DNA from: DUTS01 sp050951605
Lineage (GTDB): Bacteria > Bacillota > Peptococcia > DRI-13 > DTU073
Length of the DNA: 17,771 nucleotides
NCBI GenBank assembly: GCA_050951605.1
Contig: JBMNJJ010000006.1
Span: 1-17,771 of the forward strand
Direction: 5' to 3'
Below, one piece after another: positions 1 to 7,821 of the stretch. Below the pieces are notes generated by a model. It was not told where the DNA came from. It ran no database searches and worked only from the letters and a program-made list of their open reading frames with translations. Made by a program: the position numbers and the translations under genes. Positions within the stretch are counted from its first letter, which is position 1, and the number at the start of each line of letters is the position of its first letter.

Positions 1-545
1 CTGTAACTTCCAGCCCCATAATTGCTCCGGTCAACATCAAGCTATGCACCATATTATTGCCATCACCAATATAAGCTAATTTAATTCTTTCTAAAGTTCC
101 AAAATGCTCCCAGATTGTTAAAAGGTCAGCCAAAGCTTGCGTCGGATGAAAGTCATCTGTTAACCCATTAATCACAGGAACATCAGCATACTTTGCTAAA
201 TCCAAGACCTCTTGATGACTAAAGGTACGAATAAGAATACCATCAACATAGCGCGACAAAACCCTTGCCGTATCCTTGATCGGTTCTCCCCCGTCCTATC
301 TGTAAGTCATTCCCGCTTAAAAACATCGCTAAGCCACCTAAGTGAAACATCCCGGTTTCAAAAGAAACACGTGTCCGGGTAGAAGCTTTTTGAAAAATCA
401 TCGCCAAAGTCTTCCCTTTTAGTTCCTGATGAGGAAGACCGGCTTTTTGTTTCTTTTTTAAATCTCGTGCTAATTCTAAAAGATACCAAATTTCTTCACG
501 CTTAAAATCAGCTAAAGTAAGATAGTCACGACCCTTTAAGTTCAT
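1..545 (-). pseudogene. argF: Ornithine carbamoyltransferase, N-terminal part, frameshifted and cut by the window edge
   Basis: The product would transfer the carbamoyl group of carbamoyl phosphate to ornithine to give citrulline in the cytoplasm. The N-terminal 85 or so residues read cleanly and include the carbamoyl-phosphate loop STRTR (residues 55-59). At the C run 288-292 (five G on the coding strand) one extra base shifts the frame. Removing one G restores RGEPIKDTARVLSRY and then a clean reading frame to position 1, with the family motif HPTQALADL. The gene starts at the ATG at 545 with AAGGAG about 10 bases upstream, behind its own promoter. The C-terminal half lies outside the window. 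Because the rest of the frame is intact, this is either a very recent lesion or a sequence error. The identification as argF is secure; true pseudogene status is not. Confidence 0.85.
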
Positions 546-578
546 CCTGCACCCACTCCTTCAGATTATCTGCGTATG

Positions 579-608
579 ATTATACACCCATTTGCATATT
601 TATGCAAG
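579..608 (-). promoter_or_regulatory. argF promoter overlapped by an ARG-box-like palindrome
   Basis: On the minus strand TTGCAT (602-607) and TATAAT (579-584) are separated by exactly 17 bases, a good sigma-A promoter. The -35 and part of the spacer lie in the perfect palindrome TTGCATA-TT-TATGCAA (592-607), which matches the ArgR/AhrC core TGAATwwwwATTCA at 12 of 14 positions. The arrangement matches that at the argC promoter. A weaker box-like sequence lies next to it at 571-586. Repression of argF by arginine-bound ArgR is inferred. Confidence 0.7.
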
Positions 609-653
609 GAGCTTAACTCTATTTTTTATCTCTTTACAGTAAAAATATTATTC

Positions 654-1846
654 TTAAACTACTGCTAACGCCTCCTTAATAATTGCTATCGCATTATCCA
701 AATCCTCATACGTTATATTCAAAGGAGGAATTAAGCGTAAAGTTTTACTCTGCACACAGTTAATCAGTAAGCCTTTTTCTTGACAAAAATCTTGTACCTT
801 TTTTCCCTCAATAGATAATTCTATCCCGAATAAAAGCCCTAATCCTCTTACCTCTTTAATGCGAGGATTTTCTCTTTGTATTTCTAAGAATTTCTGCCGT
901 AAATATCTACCCTTTTCTGCAGCCTGCTGAGGTAAGTTTTCCTCAATAAGTACGGTTAAAGTAGCTAACGCTGCTGCTGTAGCTAAGGGATTCCCACCAA
1001 AAGTAGAAGCGTGCTGTCCCGGTCCTAAAACATCAGCTGCTACCCCGCGAGCAACAATAGCCCCGATGGGAACACCGCCACCTAAGCCCTTGGCTAAAGT
1101 AAAGACATGTGGCTCTACACCATAATACTGATAAGCAAATAGTTTTCCTGTACGACCTAACCCTGTCTGAACTTCATCAAAGAGCAGTAACAAGTCATTT
1201 TCTTCACATAAAGCCTTTACCCCGGTCAGATATTCCTTAGTCGCCGGATGAACCCCTCCTTCTCCTTGTACAGGCTCCAAAAAAAATAGCACAAGTCTGA
1301 GGCGTAATGGCCTTTTTAAGTGCTGAAAGGTCATTAAAAGGTACATACTTAAAACCTGACGGCAAAGGCTCAAAACCTTGCTGATACTTAGTTTGCCCTG
1401 TCGCCGTCAAAGCAGCCAAAGTCCGACCATGAAAGGAATCTACGGCAGTAATAATTTCATAACGCTGAGAACCATATTTGTCATAAGACCATCTTCTCGC
1501 CAGCTTGATGGCCCCTTCGTTAGCTTCCGCTCCGCTATTGCAGAAAAACACCTTCTTCCCACAGGAATTATCTACCAGCATCTTGGCTAAGCTGCACCTG
1601 AGGTTCGTTCCAATATAAATTGGAGCAATGCATCAGTAGCTCCGCTTGTCTTTGAACGGCTTTCACTACTTGCGGATGACAATGCCCCACATTATTCACC
1701 GCAATACCACTAACCAAATCCAAATACTTCTTACCATTAGCATCCCAAACGTAACTCCCCTGCCCCCTAACTAAAGCATAGTCATGACGAGAATACGTCT
1801 TCATCACATAATCTAAACCCATCTGCTTAATTGATTCATTATTCAT
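654..1846 (-). pseudogene. argD: Acetylornithine aminotransferase, disrupted by two +1 frameshifts
   Basis: This is a PLP-dependent class III aminotransferase that makes N-acetylornithine from N-acetylglutamate semialdehyde. Three reading-frame pieces join into one protein of about 396 residues, the normal length. Visible motifs are the SGAEAN phosphate-binding segment (about 105-109), the FHGRT segment, the aspartate of FDEVQTG and the PLP lysine in TLAKGLGGG (about residue 252). The first shift is in the CTTA stretch near 1588-1590: dropping one base gives QVQLAKMLVD. The second is in the run of eight A at 1279-1286: seven would give AIFLEPVQGEGG. The start ATG at 1846 has a G-rich ribosome binding site. 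As with argF, the lesions are single inserted bases in an otherwise well-kept gene, so sequencing error is a serious alternative. If the lesions are real, this copy is dead. Confidence 0.88.
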
Positions 1847-1868
1847 ACCTTTAACCCCCTCATATTCT

Positions 1869-1952
1869 GGAAAGTCTTACCCTTACTCAACTCTGGAAAT
1901 ATGCTGTACCGTTTAACGTTTCTTTGCGAAAGTATGGTTAAACAGACTTTCC
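1869..1952. repeat. Nested inverted repeats filling the argJ-argD gap
   Basis: A perfect 9-bp inverted repeat, GGAAAGTCT (1869-1877) and AGACTTTCC (1944-1952), spans the gap between argJ and argD, with its outer arm touching the argJ stop codon. Inside it GTTTAAC (1911-1917) pairs with GTTAAAC (1937-1943), with CTTT/AAAG pairs in its loop. No T run follows on the minus strand, so it is not a standard terminator. This is where argB often sits. The repeat may be an mRNA processing or stability structure or the scar of a deletion; the function is unknown. Confidence 0.45.
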
Positions 1953-3170
1953 TTATGACCTATAATCAGCATTAATCTTCACATAATCATATGACAAATC
2001 ACAACCCCAGGCTGTTCCGACAAATTCGCCTGCTTGCAAATTCACTGTAATAACTATTTCCTCTTTTCCCAAAATTCTTCCTGCTTTTACTTCATCAAAA
2101 GCTATACCTCCACCATTCTGCGCCACCAAAAGTTCACCTAAATATATGGACACATCATCCGGTACAAACTTGGCTCCCGAATAACCTAAAGCACAGACAA
2201 CCCTTCCCCAGTTGGCATCTTCCCCAAAGATTGCTGCTTTAACCAAACTAGAACCGGCAATAGTCTTGGCCGCCTTACGAGCATCCTCTCGGCTAGAAGC
2301 ATTTATTACCTTAACCTCTAATAACTTCGTCGCCCCTTCACCATCTCGGGCGATCATCTTCGCTAGAAAAATACACACTTTCTTTAATGCAGTGACAAAA
2401 ATTTGAAATGCCTCACTATCAATATTCGCAATCACCGTATTTCCTGCCTGCCCATTAGCTAATACTGCCAACGTATCATTTGTACTTGTATCCCCATCTA
2501 CCGTAACCATATTAAAAGAATCTTCATTAGCTATAACCAATGCTTTCTGTAGGCATTCCTTAGTAATAGCCGCATCGGTAGTAATAAAACCGAGCATCGT
2601 GCCCATATTGGGATGAATCATCCCGGATCCCTTAGCCATCGCCCCTAAAACAACCTGTTTACCTTCAATTTCCACCTCTATGGCCATCTCTTTAGGAACT
2701 GTATCTGTAGTCATAATCGCTTGAGCCGCTAATGCCCCAGCTTTAGAAGAAAGATTTTGTCCCGCTTCTTTGATCCCCTGCTTAACTTTATCCATCGGTA
2801 AAGGAACACCTATAACCCCTGTAGACGCTACGAAAAACTCTTCTGCCTTATAACCGGTAACCTCCCCAGCAAATTCCGCCATCTTGTATGCATCAGTTAA
2901 ACCATCCTTGCCTGTACAAGCATTAGCACAGCCACTATTGACGACAAAACCCCCCATCTTTTCACTTAGAGCTAGATGTTGGCGTGAAACCTGTACTGGT
3001 GCCGCCTGAAACTTATTAGTCGTAAAAACACCTGCCCCTACGACCGGAGATTCGGAGACAACAAGAGCTAAATCATAACGCCCTTTATATTTTATCTCCG
3101 CCTGAGCTACTCCTGCCTTAAATCCTTGTGGAGTAGTAATTCCTCCACCTTTTATCACTATATATTTCAT
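1953..3170 (-). CDS. argJ: Bifunctional glutamate N-acetyltransferase / ornithine acetyltransferase
   Basis: ArgJ moves the acetyl group from N-acetylornithine to glutamate, recycling acetyl in the cyclic arginine pathway; many homologues also use acetyl-CoA. The protein is 405 residues, the usual length. The self-cleavage region reads GMIHPNMGTMLGF, and the threonine at about residue 191 is the expected nucleophile, which would split the chain into alpha and beta subunits. The NSGCANACTG segment near the N-terminus and the C-terminal DLSYDYVKINADYRS are typical. I chose the ATG at 3170 over an in-frame GTG at 3179 because AAGGTG sits 6 bases before the ATG and overlaps that GTG. It lies about 80 bases downstream of argC and is presumably cotranscribed with it. 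No frame defect is seen. Whether the enzyme is mono- or bifunctional cannot be told from sequence. Confidence 0.96.
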   Translation of the reverse strand: MKYIVIKGGGITTPQGFKAGVAQAEIKYKGRYDLALVVSESPVVGAGVFTTNKFQAAPVQVSRQHLALSEKMGGFVVNSGCANACTGKDGLTDAYKMAEFAGEVTGYKAEEFFVASTGVIGVPLPMDKVKQGIKEAGQNLSSKAGALAAQAIMTTDTVPKEMAIEVEIEGKQVVLGAMAKGSGMIHPNMGTMLGFITTDAAITKECLQKALVIANEDSFNMVTVDGDTSTNDTLAVLANGQAGNTVIANIDSEAFQIFVTALKKVCIFLAKMIARDGEGATKLLEVKVINASSREDARKAAKTIAGSSLVKAAIFGEDANWGRVVCALGYSGAKFVPDDVSIYLGELLVAQNGGGIAFDEVKAGRILGKEEIVITVNLQAGEFVGTAWGCDLSYDYVKINADYRS

Positions 3171-3249
3171 ATTCTTCACCTTCTTTATTTTTTATTTAAA
3201 GATACGAAAACCCGAGGCAGTACCTTGGTTAAAAGTACTAATTTATAGA

Positions 3250-4287
3250 TTAAGGGAAGAGCGCTACTTTCGGCAAACCTAACGTTTCCTCAAAACCACA
3301 CATTAAATTCATATTCTGAATAGCCTGACCTGAAGCTCCTTTAGTCAAATTATCAATCACTGAAATAATAATCAGTCTGCCTGTCCTCGAATCTAAAGAA
3401 AAACCTAAGTCACAAAAATTAGTCCCCTGTACCCATTTGGTATGAGGGTATTGGTCTTGCGGATAAATCCTAACAAATGGTTCCTTACCATAATACTCCT
3501 GATACACTTCCGCAATTTTATCTAAATCCATAATAAAGGGTCTTGTATAAATTGTACTCATCATCCCTCGCGTCAAAGGTACTAAATGCGGAGTAAAACT
3601 CACTTTAACCTCTTCTCCCGCCGCTTTTGTTAACTCCTGTTCTATTTCCGGGGCATGACGATGATGAGGTAAGCCATAGACCTTAAAGTCTTCATTAACC
3701 TCACTATATAAGGAAGTGGTCTTTAGGCTTCGCCCCGCTCCACTTACCCCCGATTTACTATCAATAATCAAAAGACTAGGGTCAAGCAATTTTTCTTTTA
3801 ACAAAGGATATAGAGCTAAGATAGCTGTCGTCGGATAACAGCCCGGATTAGCAACTAACTTCGTCTTTTTGATTAATTCCCGGTTAATTTCAGGCAAACC
3901 ATAAACAGCTTGCTGTAACAATTCAGCTGTCGGACCCGTCTTTTTATACCAAGCACTGTACACTTGCGGACTTTGTAAACGAAAATCCGCTCCCAAATCT
4001 ATCACCTTTTTTCCTTGCACTAAACCTTTTTCTGCATAAGGCACACTTAAGCCATGTGGTAAAGCTAAAAAAATCACCTCAGCCTGCTCTATTAAAAACG
4101 GATCATTAGTTTTCCGACAAGTTAAATCAACAATCTGCCTAAAATGAGGATAAACATCAGCATAAGCCTGATTCACATAACTCTGTGTCCCCAGGCCCAC
4201 CAATTCAACTTCCGGATGCTGAGCTAACATTCTTACTAATTCCTGTCCTGTATAACCGGTAGCACCTAGTATACTTACTTTAACCAT
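3250..4287 (-). CDS. argC: N-acetyl-gamma-glutamyl-phosphate reductase
   Basis: ArgC reduces N-acetylglutamyl phosphate to N-acetylglutamate semialdehyde with NADPH in the cytoplasm, the third step of arginine synthesis. The 345-residue protein has the normal length. It opens with a Rossmann motif (GATGYTGQEL, residues 8-17), carries the catalytic cysteine in ANPGCYPT (Cys150) and the histidine-rich segment HHRHAPEIEQEL that holds the catalytic histidine. The ATG at 4287 follows GGACGG by about 12 bases. It is the first gene of the minus-strand arginine operon and lies about 70 bases below a promoter with an ARG box. It is divergent from the GntR-ABC unit. The identification is very secure. 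Confidence 0.97.
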   Translation of the reverse strand: MVKVSILGATGYTGQELVRMLAQHPEVELVGLGTQSYVNQAYADVYPHFRQIVDLTCRKTNDPFLIEQAEVIFLALPHGLSVPYAEKGLVQGKKVIDLGADFRLQSPQVYSAWYKKTGPTAELLQQAVYGLPEINRELIKKTKLVANPGCYPTTAILALYPLLKEKLLDPSLLIIDSKSGVSGAGRSLKTTSLYSEVNEDFKVYGLPHHRHAPEIEQELTKAAGEEVKVSFTPHLVPLTRGMMSTIYTRPFIMDLDKIAEVYQEYYGKEPFVRIYPQDQYPHTKWVQGTNFCDLGFSLDSRTGRLIIISVIDNLTKGASGQAIQNMNLMCGFEETLGLPKVALFP

Positions 4288-4364
4288 CTTTAAATTACAC
4301 CGTCCTTTAATCTATTTCCTTCTTTTAATTAACTTCTTTCAGAACTAAAATAAACCTTTTTATA

Positions 4365-4394
4365 ATTATACATATATGCGAATAATTATTCAAT
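4365..4394 (-). promoter_or_regulatory. argC promoter with overlapping ARG box
   Basis: Minus-strand TTGAAT (4388-4393), a 17-base spacer and TATAAT (4365-4370) form a strong sigma-A promoter. The 18-bp site at 4377-4394 (TGCGAATAATTATTCAAT on the plus strand) fits the wNTGAATwwwwATTCANw ARG-box consensus at every position except one T to C change. The box covers the -35 and half the spacer, so ArgR/AhrC binding would block RNA polymerase. The geometry matches that at argF. Confidence 0.8.
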
Positions 4395-4418
4395 ACCTCT
4401 TTAAAAATTATTTTTTGC

Positions 4419-4447
4419 TTGACAAGAATAAATTTTAATTATATTAT
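4419..4447 (+). promoter_or_regulatory. Promoter of the GntR-ABC operon
   Basis: TTGACA (4419-4424), a 17-base spacer and TATTAT (4442-4447) form a near-consensus sigma-A promoter facing right. It is divergent from the argC promoter; the two -35 boxes are only about 25 bases apart. The start of transcription would fall in or just before the inverted repeat at 4452-4483. Confidence 0.8.
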
Positions 4448-4451
4448 GATG

Positions 4452-4483
4452 CTGTATTAACTGTATTATTACTCGCAATACAG
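4452..4483 (+). promoter_or_regulatory. Probable operator for the GntR/YtrA-type repressor
   Basis: CTGTATT occurs twice in direct orientation (4452-4458 and 4461-4467), and its complement AATACAG follows at 4477-4483, giving a 7-9-7 inverted repeat. It lies between the -10 box and the ribosome binding site AGGAGGTG (4486-4493), where a bound dimer would block transcription. YtrA-type regulators commonly bind palindromes in their own promoters. That this repressor binds here is inference. Confidence 0.6.
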
Positions 4484-4498
4484 ACAGGAGGTGCCTAT

Positions 4499-4885
4499 GT
4501 GTTTCAATTAGACAGACGGGGAAACAAGCCACTCTATGAACAAATTAAAGAAAAAATGAAAGCTTTAATTATTAATGGAGCTTTAAAAACAGACGAACGC
4601 ATACCCTCGGTACGCGAATTAGCTCAAACTCTTACGATTAATCCTAATACAATTCAAAAAGCGTATAAGGAACTAGAAACAGAAGGATTTATTTACTCTA
4701 TACGGGCTAAAGGTAATTTCGTCGCTCCACTAGAACAAAAAATAATCCGCCCTCGGCGTGAGGAATTAAAAAACGAATTAGAAAAAATTGTAGCCGAATT
4801 AATCTATCTCCATGAACCAGAAGAACAATTAATTTCTACAATTCATGCTATCTATAAAGAGAAGGAGGAAAAAAAGGATGATTGA
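4499..4885 (+). CDS. GntR family transcriptional repressor, YtrA subfamily
   Basis: This is a small DNA-binding regulator of 128 residues. Residues 1-75 are a GntR winged helix: FQLDRRGNKPLYEQIKEKMK, then PSVRELAQTL and NPNTIQKAYKELETEGFIYS, which is the recognition-helix region, and the wing with GNF. The short remainder (about 50 residues, rich in E and K) has the length of a YtrA-type dimerisation arm, too short for the FadR, HutC or MocR effector domains. The start is the GTG at 4499, 5 bases after AGGAGGTG; the ATG two bases earlier is out of frame and soon meets a stop. Its last 8 bases overlap the ATPase gene, implying translational coupling. It most likely represses its own operon through the inverted repeat just upstream. 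The signal it senses is unknown. Confidence 0.9.
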   Translation: MFQLDRRGNKPLYEQIKEKMKALIINGALKTDERIPSVRELAQTLTINPNTIQKAYKELETEGFIYSIRAKGNFVAPLEQKIIRPRREELKNELEKIVAELIYLHEPEEQLISTIHAIYKEKEEKKDD

Positions 4886-5789
4886 AATTACCAATCTCCA
4901 GAAAAGCTTTAATAAATTTAAAGTATTAACTGACTTAAATATTCACGTCCGTAAAGGCTCTGTGTATGGACTCCTCGGTCCTAATGGTGCCGGTAAAACC
5001 ACCTTAATTAAACATCTTACCGGAATCTATCGACCGGATGCAGGCACAATTACGATTAACGGTCAACCTGTTTATGAAAATCCGACCATAAAATCTTTAA
5101 TGGTATACATTCCCGATGATTTATATTTCTTTTCGCAATATAATATTGAGGAAACTGCTAAATTCTATGCTCAAATTTATCCTACCTGGAATCAAGAAAG
5201 ATATGAACTACTGAAAAATGTCTTTACCATTGATACCCAGAGAAGAATTGTGCGCTTGTCGAAAGGGATGCAAAAACAAGTGGCCTTCTGGTTAGGCATC
5301 TGCCTTATGCCCCAAGTCATAGTACTTGATGAACCGGTGGATGGACTGGATCCGGTCATGCGGAAAAAAGTATGGAATCTGATTCTGCAAGACGTGGCCG
5401 AACGCCAAACTACGGTCTTGGTTTCCTCCCATAATCTGCGTGAACTGGAAGATGTTTGTGACCATGTGGGTATCCTGCACAATGGCACTATTTTAGTGGA
5501 AAGAGAACTGGATAATTTAAAAATGGATCTCCATAAATTGCAAATAGCTTTTGCCGGAGAAATCCCGACGGGATTCCCGCAAAACATCTTACCGCAAGAA
5601 ACAATTCTCCACCAGGAACAAAACGGCAGTGTCCTTTTGTTAATCGTCAAAGGAGAACGGGAAAAACTACTGAACGCAGTGCAACAAACCAATCCAATAC
5701 TGCTTGATCTTCTGCCTTTATCCTTGGAAGAAATTTTTATCTATGAATTGGGGGGAACCGGTTATGACATCCAAAACATCCTTATTTAA
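4878..5789 (+). CDS. ABC transporter ATP-binding protein (YtrB-like)
   Basis: This is the nucleotide-binding subunit of an ABC transporter, 303 residues, expected at the inner face of the membrane. Visible motifs are Walker A GPNGAGKTT (about 34-42), the signature LSKGMQKQ, Walker B VIVLDEP followed by the D-loop GLD, and the switch histidine in SSHNLRELE. The final 80 or so residues form a C-terminal extension usual in this exporter-like group. The start is the ATG at 4878, with GGAGG 10 bases upstream; extending upstream would read through the regulator gene. The gene overlaps the regulator by 8 bases and the permease by 26, so the three are one translationally coupled unit. Relatives next to YtrA-type regulators often respond to cell-wall antibiotics or stress, but the substrate cannot be read from the sequence. 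Confidence 0.93.
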   Translation: MIEITNLQKSFNKFKVLTDLNIHVRKGSVYGLLGPNGAGKTTLIKHLTGIYRPDAGTITINGQPVYENPTIKSLMVYIPDDLYFFSQYNIEETAKFYAQIYPTWNQERYELLKNVFTIDTQRRIVRLSKGMQKQVAFWLGICLMPQVIVLDEPVDGLDPVMRKKVWNLILQDVAERQTTVLVSSHNLRELEDVCDHVGILHNGTILVERELDNLKMDLHKLQIAFAGEIPTGFPQNILPQETILHQEQNGSVLLLIVKGEREKLLNAVQQTNPILLDLLPLSLEEIFIYELGGTGYDIQNILI

Positions 5790-7755
5790 CAAAGGTTTAA
5801 TTAACTCCGATTTTAAGCGCTGGGGTTGGTTTAGCGCTCTCTATACCCTCGCCTTGTTTTTCATCTTGCCTTTTAATCATCTCCTAAACATGAATAACCT
5901 GGAACATGAATGGCAAATAGAAGAACTGCAACGTTCTTTAGACATCTTTAATACCTCTCTACAAACAATCTTAATTTGTACTGTCCCCATTATTCTGGCT
6001 GTACTGATTTTTCAATACTTAAATTCCAATAAAGCGACCACCATGATGCATAGTTTGCCTTGTAGTCGCAAGACGCTTTACGCTAGCCACTCTCTAGCCG
6101 GCTTGTGTTTACTGCTTTTCCCGGTGCTGTTAATTGGGCTCTTGCTCATGATTTTAAACATGACAACTTCCCTAAAAGAATATTATTCATTCCTTAATAT
6201 CTTTCAGTGGATAGGACTAACCGGGCTTTATAACACCTTGTTCTTTTTTATCACTGTGTTTGTGGGAATGTTTACGGGGAACCCCATTGCCCAACTCGCC
6301 TTCACCTATATTCTCCATGTTCTCCCTGCTGGTTTGTTTTTTCTTTTAGTTTTCAATCTTGAATTCCTCCTTTACGGTTACAGTAGTGCCGCTGTTTCAG
6401 AAGCTTGGCTAGAACACCTACCTATATTTACTCTTTTTACCCAATCTAGCCTACATTATTTTACGCCCAGCATAATAGCAATTTATCTGGCACTGATAGT
6501 TTTCTTTTGTCTCATCACTGCTTACCTTTACCAAAAAAGAGCTCTTGAAACTGCCGGTAATATTATCTCCTTCTCTATTATTGAACCAATCTTCAAATAT
6601 GGGGTCACCTTCTGTACAATGCTTTTAAGCGGAACCTTGTTTAGCAGTATTTATAATGACTCCTTGCCTATTCTTCTTTGCGGTTATGTGATCGGTTCTC
6701 TCCTTGGTTATTGGATTGCTGAAGTCCTTTTGCAAAAGTCCTTCCGCATTTGGTCATCTGCATATAAAGGTTATTGGGGCTATGCCGCCGTAATTGTCCT
6801 TCTCTTAGTAGGAATTTCTCTGGACATCACCGGTTTCGAGCGTAGAGTTCCTCAACTTACCCAAGTAGAAAGCGTCTATTTCGGTTCTAATATCCATTTT
6901 TGGCTTCAAAGAGAAAACTCAATAGATAGTTCAAATATAGCTTATGAATTTGATGGCATTGGCTTTTTCGCCGATAAAAAGAACATCCAAAACATTACGC
7001 TCCTCCATCAAGAACTTGTGGCCAACCCTACCCCTCCTGAACAAGGCCGACGCTATTATTTTGCCTATAACTTAAGTAACGGGAAACACCTTATTCGCCA
7101 ATATATCCTCGATGAAGAACAAGAAGCCCTTTTCCTCAAACCAATCTTTGAATCACTGGAATACAAAGAGGCTAGATTCCCTGTCTTAATACAAGACGCA
7201 TCAGAAATCAAATTAATTGAAATAAATGATAGCAGAACAAGCAAAAAACCTTTACTGCTTACCGATACTAACGAGATAGAAGAATTCACGAAACTATTAA
7301 AACTAGAAATCCTGGCGACCACTTCTACCGAATTAATCTACCCTGCTCGTGAATTTATCAATATCAGCATCATCCATCTTAATGGCGAGCGTATGTATTA
7401 CGCCCTTCGTCCCAGCTATCAATCAATTTTCCGGTGGCTCCAAGCAAAAGGTTATACTGATGACTTCATGTTATTACCGGAAGAAATTGACTATGTTACA
7501 TTAGAAAATCCGGGAAAGATACAACAGGATGGGGAAAGTATAAAACCTCTGAAAATAACTGAGCGAGAAATAATTGAAGAATTAATCCGGTTAACTCTCT
7601 CTAACCCTTATTATTACAGATACGAAGCAGCTAAAATATATGAAGTGACCTTTTATGGAACTGATGGAAAAGAACCCTATAGTTTTAACACCACGATATC
7701 TAAAGATCTCCCAGTTTCCGCCGCTTTAAAAACATATTTGGAACAATTGAATTAA
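5764..7755 (+). CDS. ABC-2 type permease with large C-terminal soluble domain
   Basis: This is the membrane partner of the preceding ATPase, 663 residues. The first 370 or so residues hold many hydrophobic segments, for example around TILICTVPIILAVLIFQYL, LLLFPVLLIGLLLMIL and YAAVIVLLLVGISLDIT, as in ABC-2/YtrC-like permeases. The last 290 or so residues are hydrophilic with repeated beta-like stretches and resemble the C-terminal domain (I believe DUF6449) of long Bacillus permeases beside GntR-ABC genes. The chosen start is the ATG at 5764, preceded by GGGGGGAACC; the longer in-frame extension lies within the ATPase gene and is rejected. With no second permease in the operon, a homodimer is the simplest assembly. 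A strong terminator follows 15 bases after the stop. The substrate and the side on which the soluble domain lies are unknown. Confidence 0.85.
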   Translation: MTSKTSLFNKGLINSDFKRWGWFSALYTLALFFILPFNHLLNMNNLEHEWQIEELQRSLDIFNTSLQTILICTVPIILAVLIFQYLNSNKATTMMHSLPCSRKTLYASHSLAGLCLLLFPVLLIGLLLMILNMTTSLKEYYSFLNIFQWIGLTGLYNTLFFFITVFVGMFTGNPIAQLAFTYILHVLPAGLFFLLVFNLEFLLYGYSSAAVSEAWLEHLPIFTLFTQSSLHYFTPSIIAIYLALIVFFCLITAYLYQKRALETAGNIISFSIIEPIFKYGVTFCTMLLSGTLFSSIYNDSLPILLCGYVIGSLLGYWIAEVLLQKSFRIWSSAYKGYWGYAAVIVLLLVGISLDITGFERRVPQLTQVESVYFGSNIHFWLQRENSIDSSNIAYEFDGIGFFADKKNIQNITLLHQELVANPTPPEQGRRYYFAYNLSNGKHLIRQYILDEEQEALFLKPIFESLEYKEARFPVLIQDASEIKLIEINDSRTSKKPLLLTDTNEIEEFTKLLKLEILATTSTELIYPAREFINISIIHLNGERMYYALRPSYQSIFRWLQAKGYTDDFMLLPEEIDYVTLENPGKIQQDGESIKPLKITEREIIEELIRLTLSNPYYYRYEAAKIYEVTFYGTDGKEPYSFNTTISKDLPVSAALKTYLEQLN

Positions 7756-7770
7756 AACCATAAACAACAA

Positions 7771-7810
7771 AGAGGCAGTCTCATTGATTATTGAGACTGC
7801 CTCTTATTTT
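7771..7810 (+). terminator. Rho-independent terminator of the GntR-ABC operon
   Basis: A perfect 13-bp stem, AGAGGCAGTCTCA (7771-7783) with TGAGACTGCCTCT (7792-7804), and an 8-base loop are followed by TATTTTTT. It lies between the convergent permease and HD-GYP genes. The minus-strand side has only a weak T-rich tail, so termination in the other direction is possible but less certain. Confidence 0.93.
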
Positions 7811-7821
7811 TTCTATTCTAT

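Noticed and set aside
571..586. Second full ARG box next to the argF box
   Set aside because: It matches the consensus at only about 10 of 14 positions and its spacing is about 20 instead of 21 bases, so it is at best a weak auxiliary site.
5192..5692. 166-codon minus-strand open frame
   Set aside because: It is antisense to the ATPase, whose Walker motifs are clear; composition is low-complexity and serine/threonine-rich.
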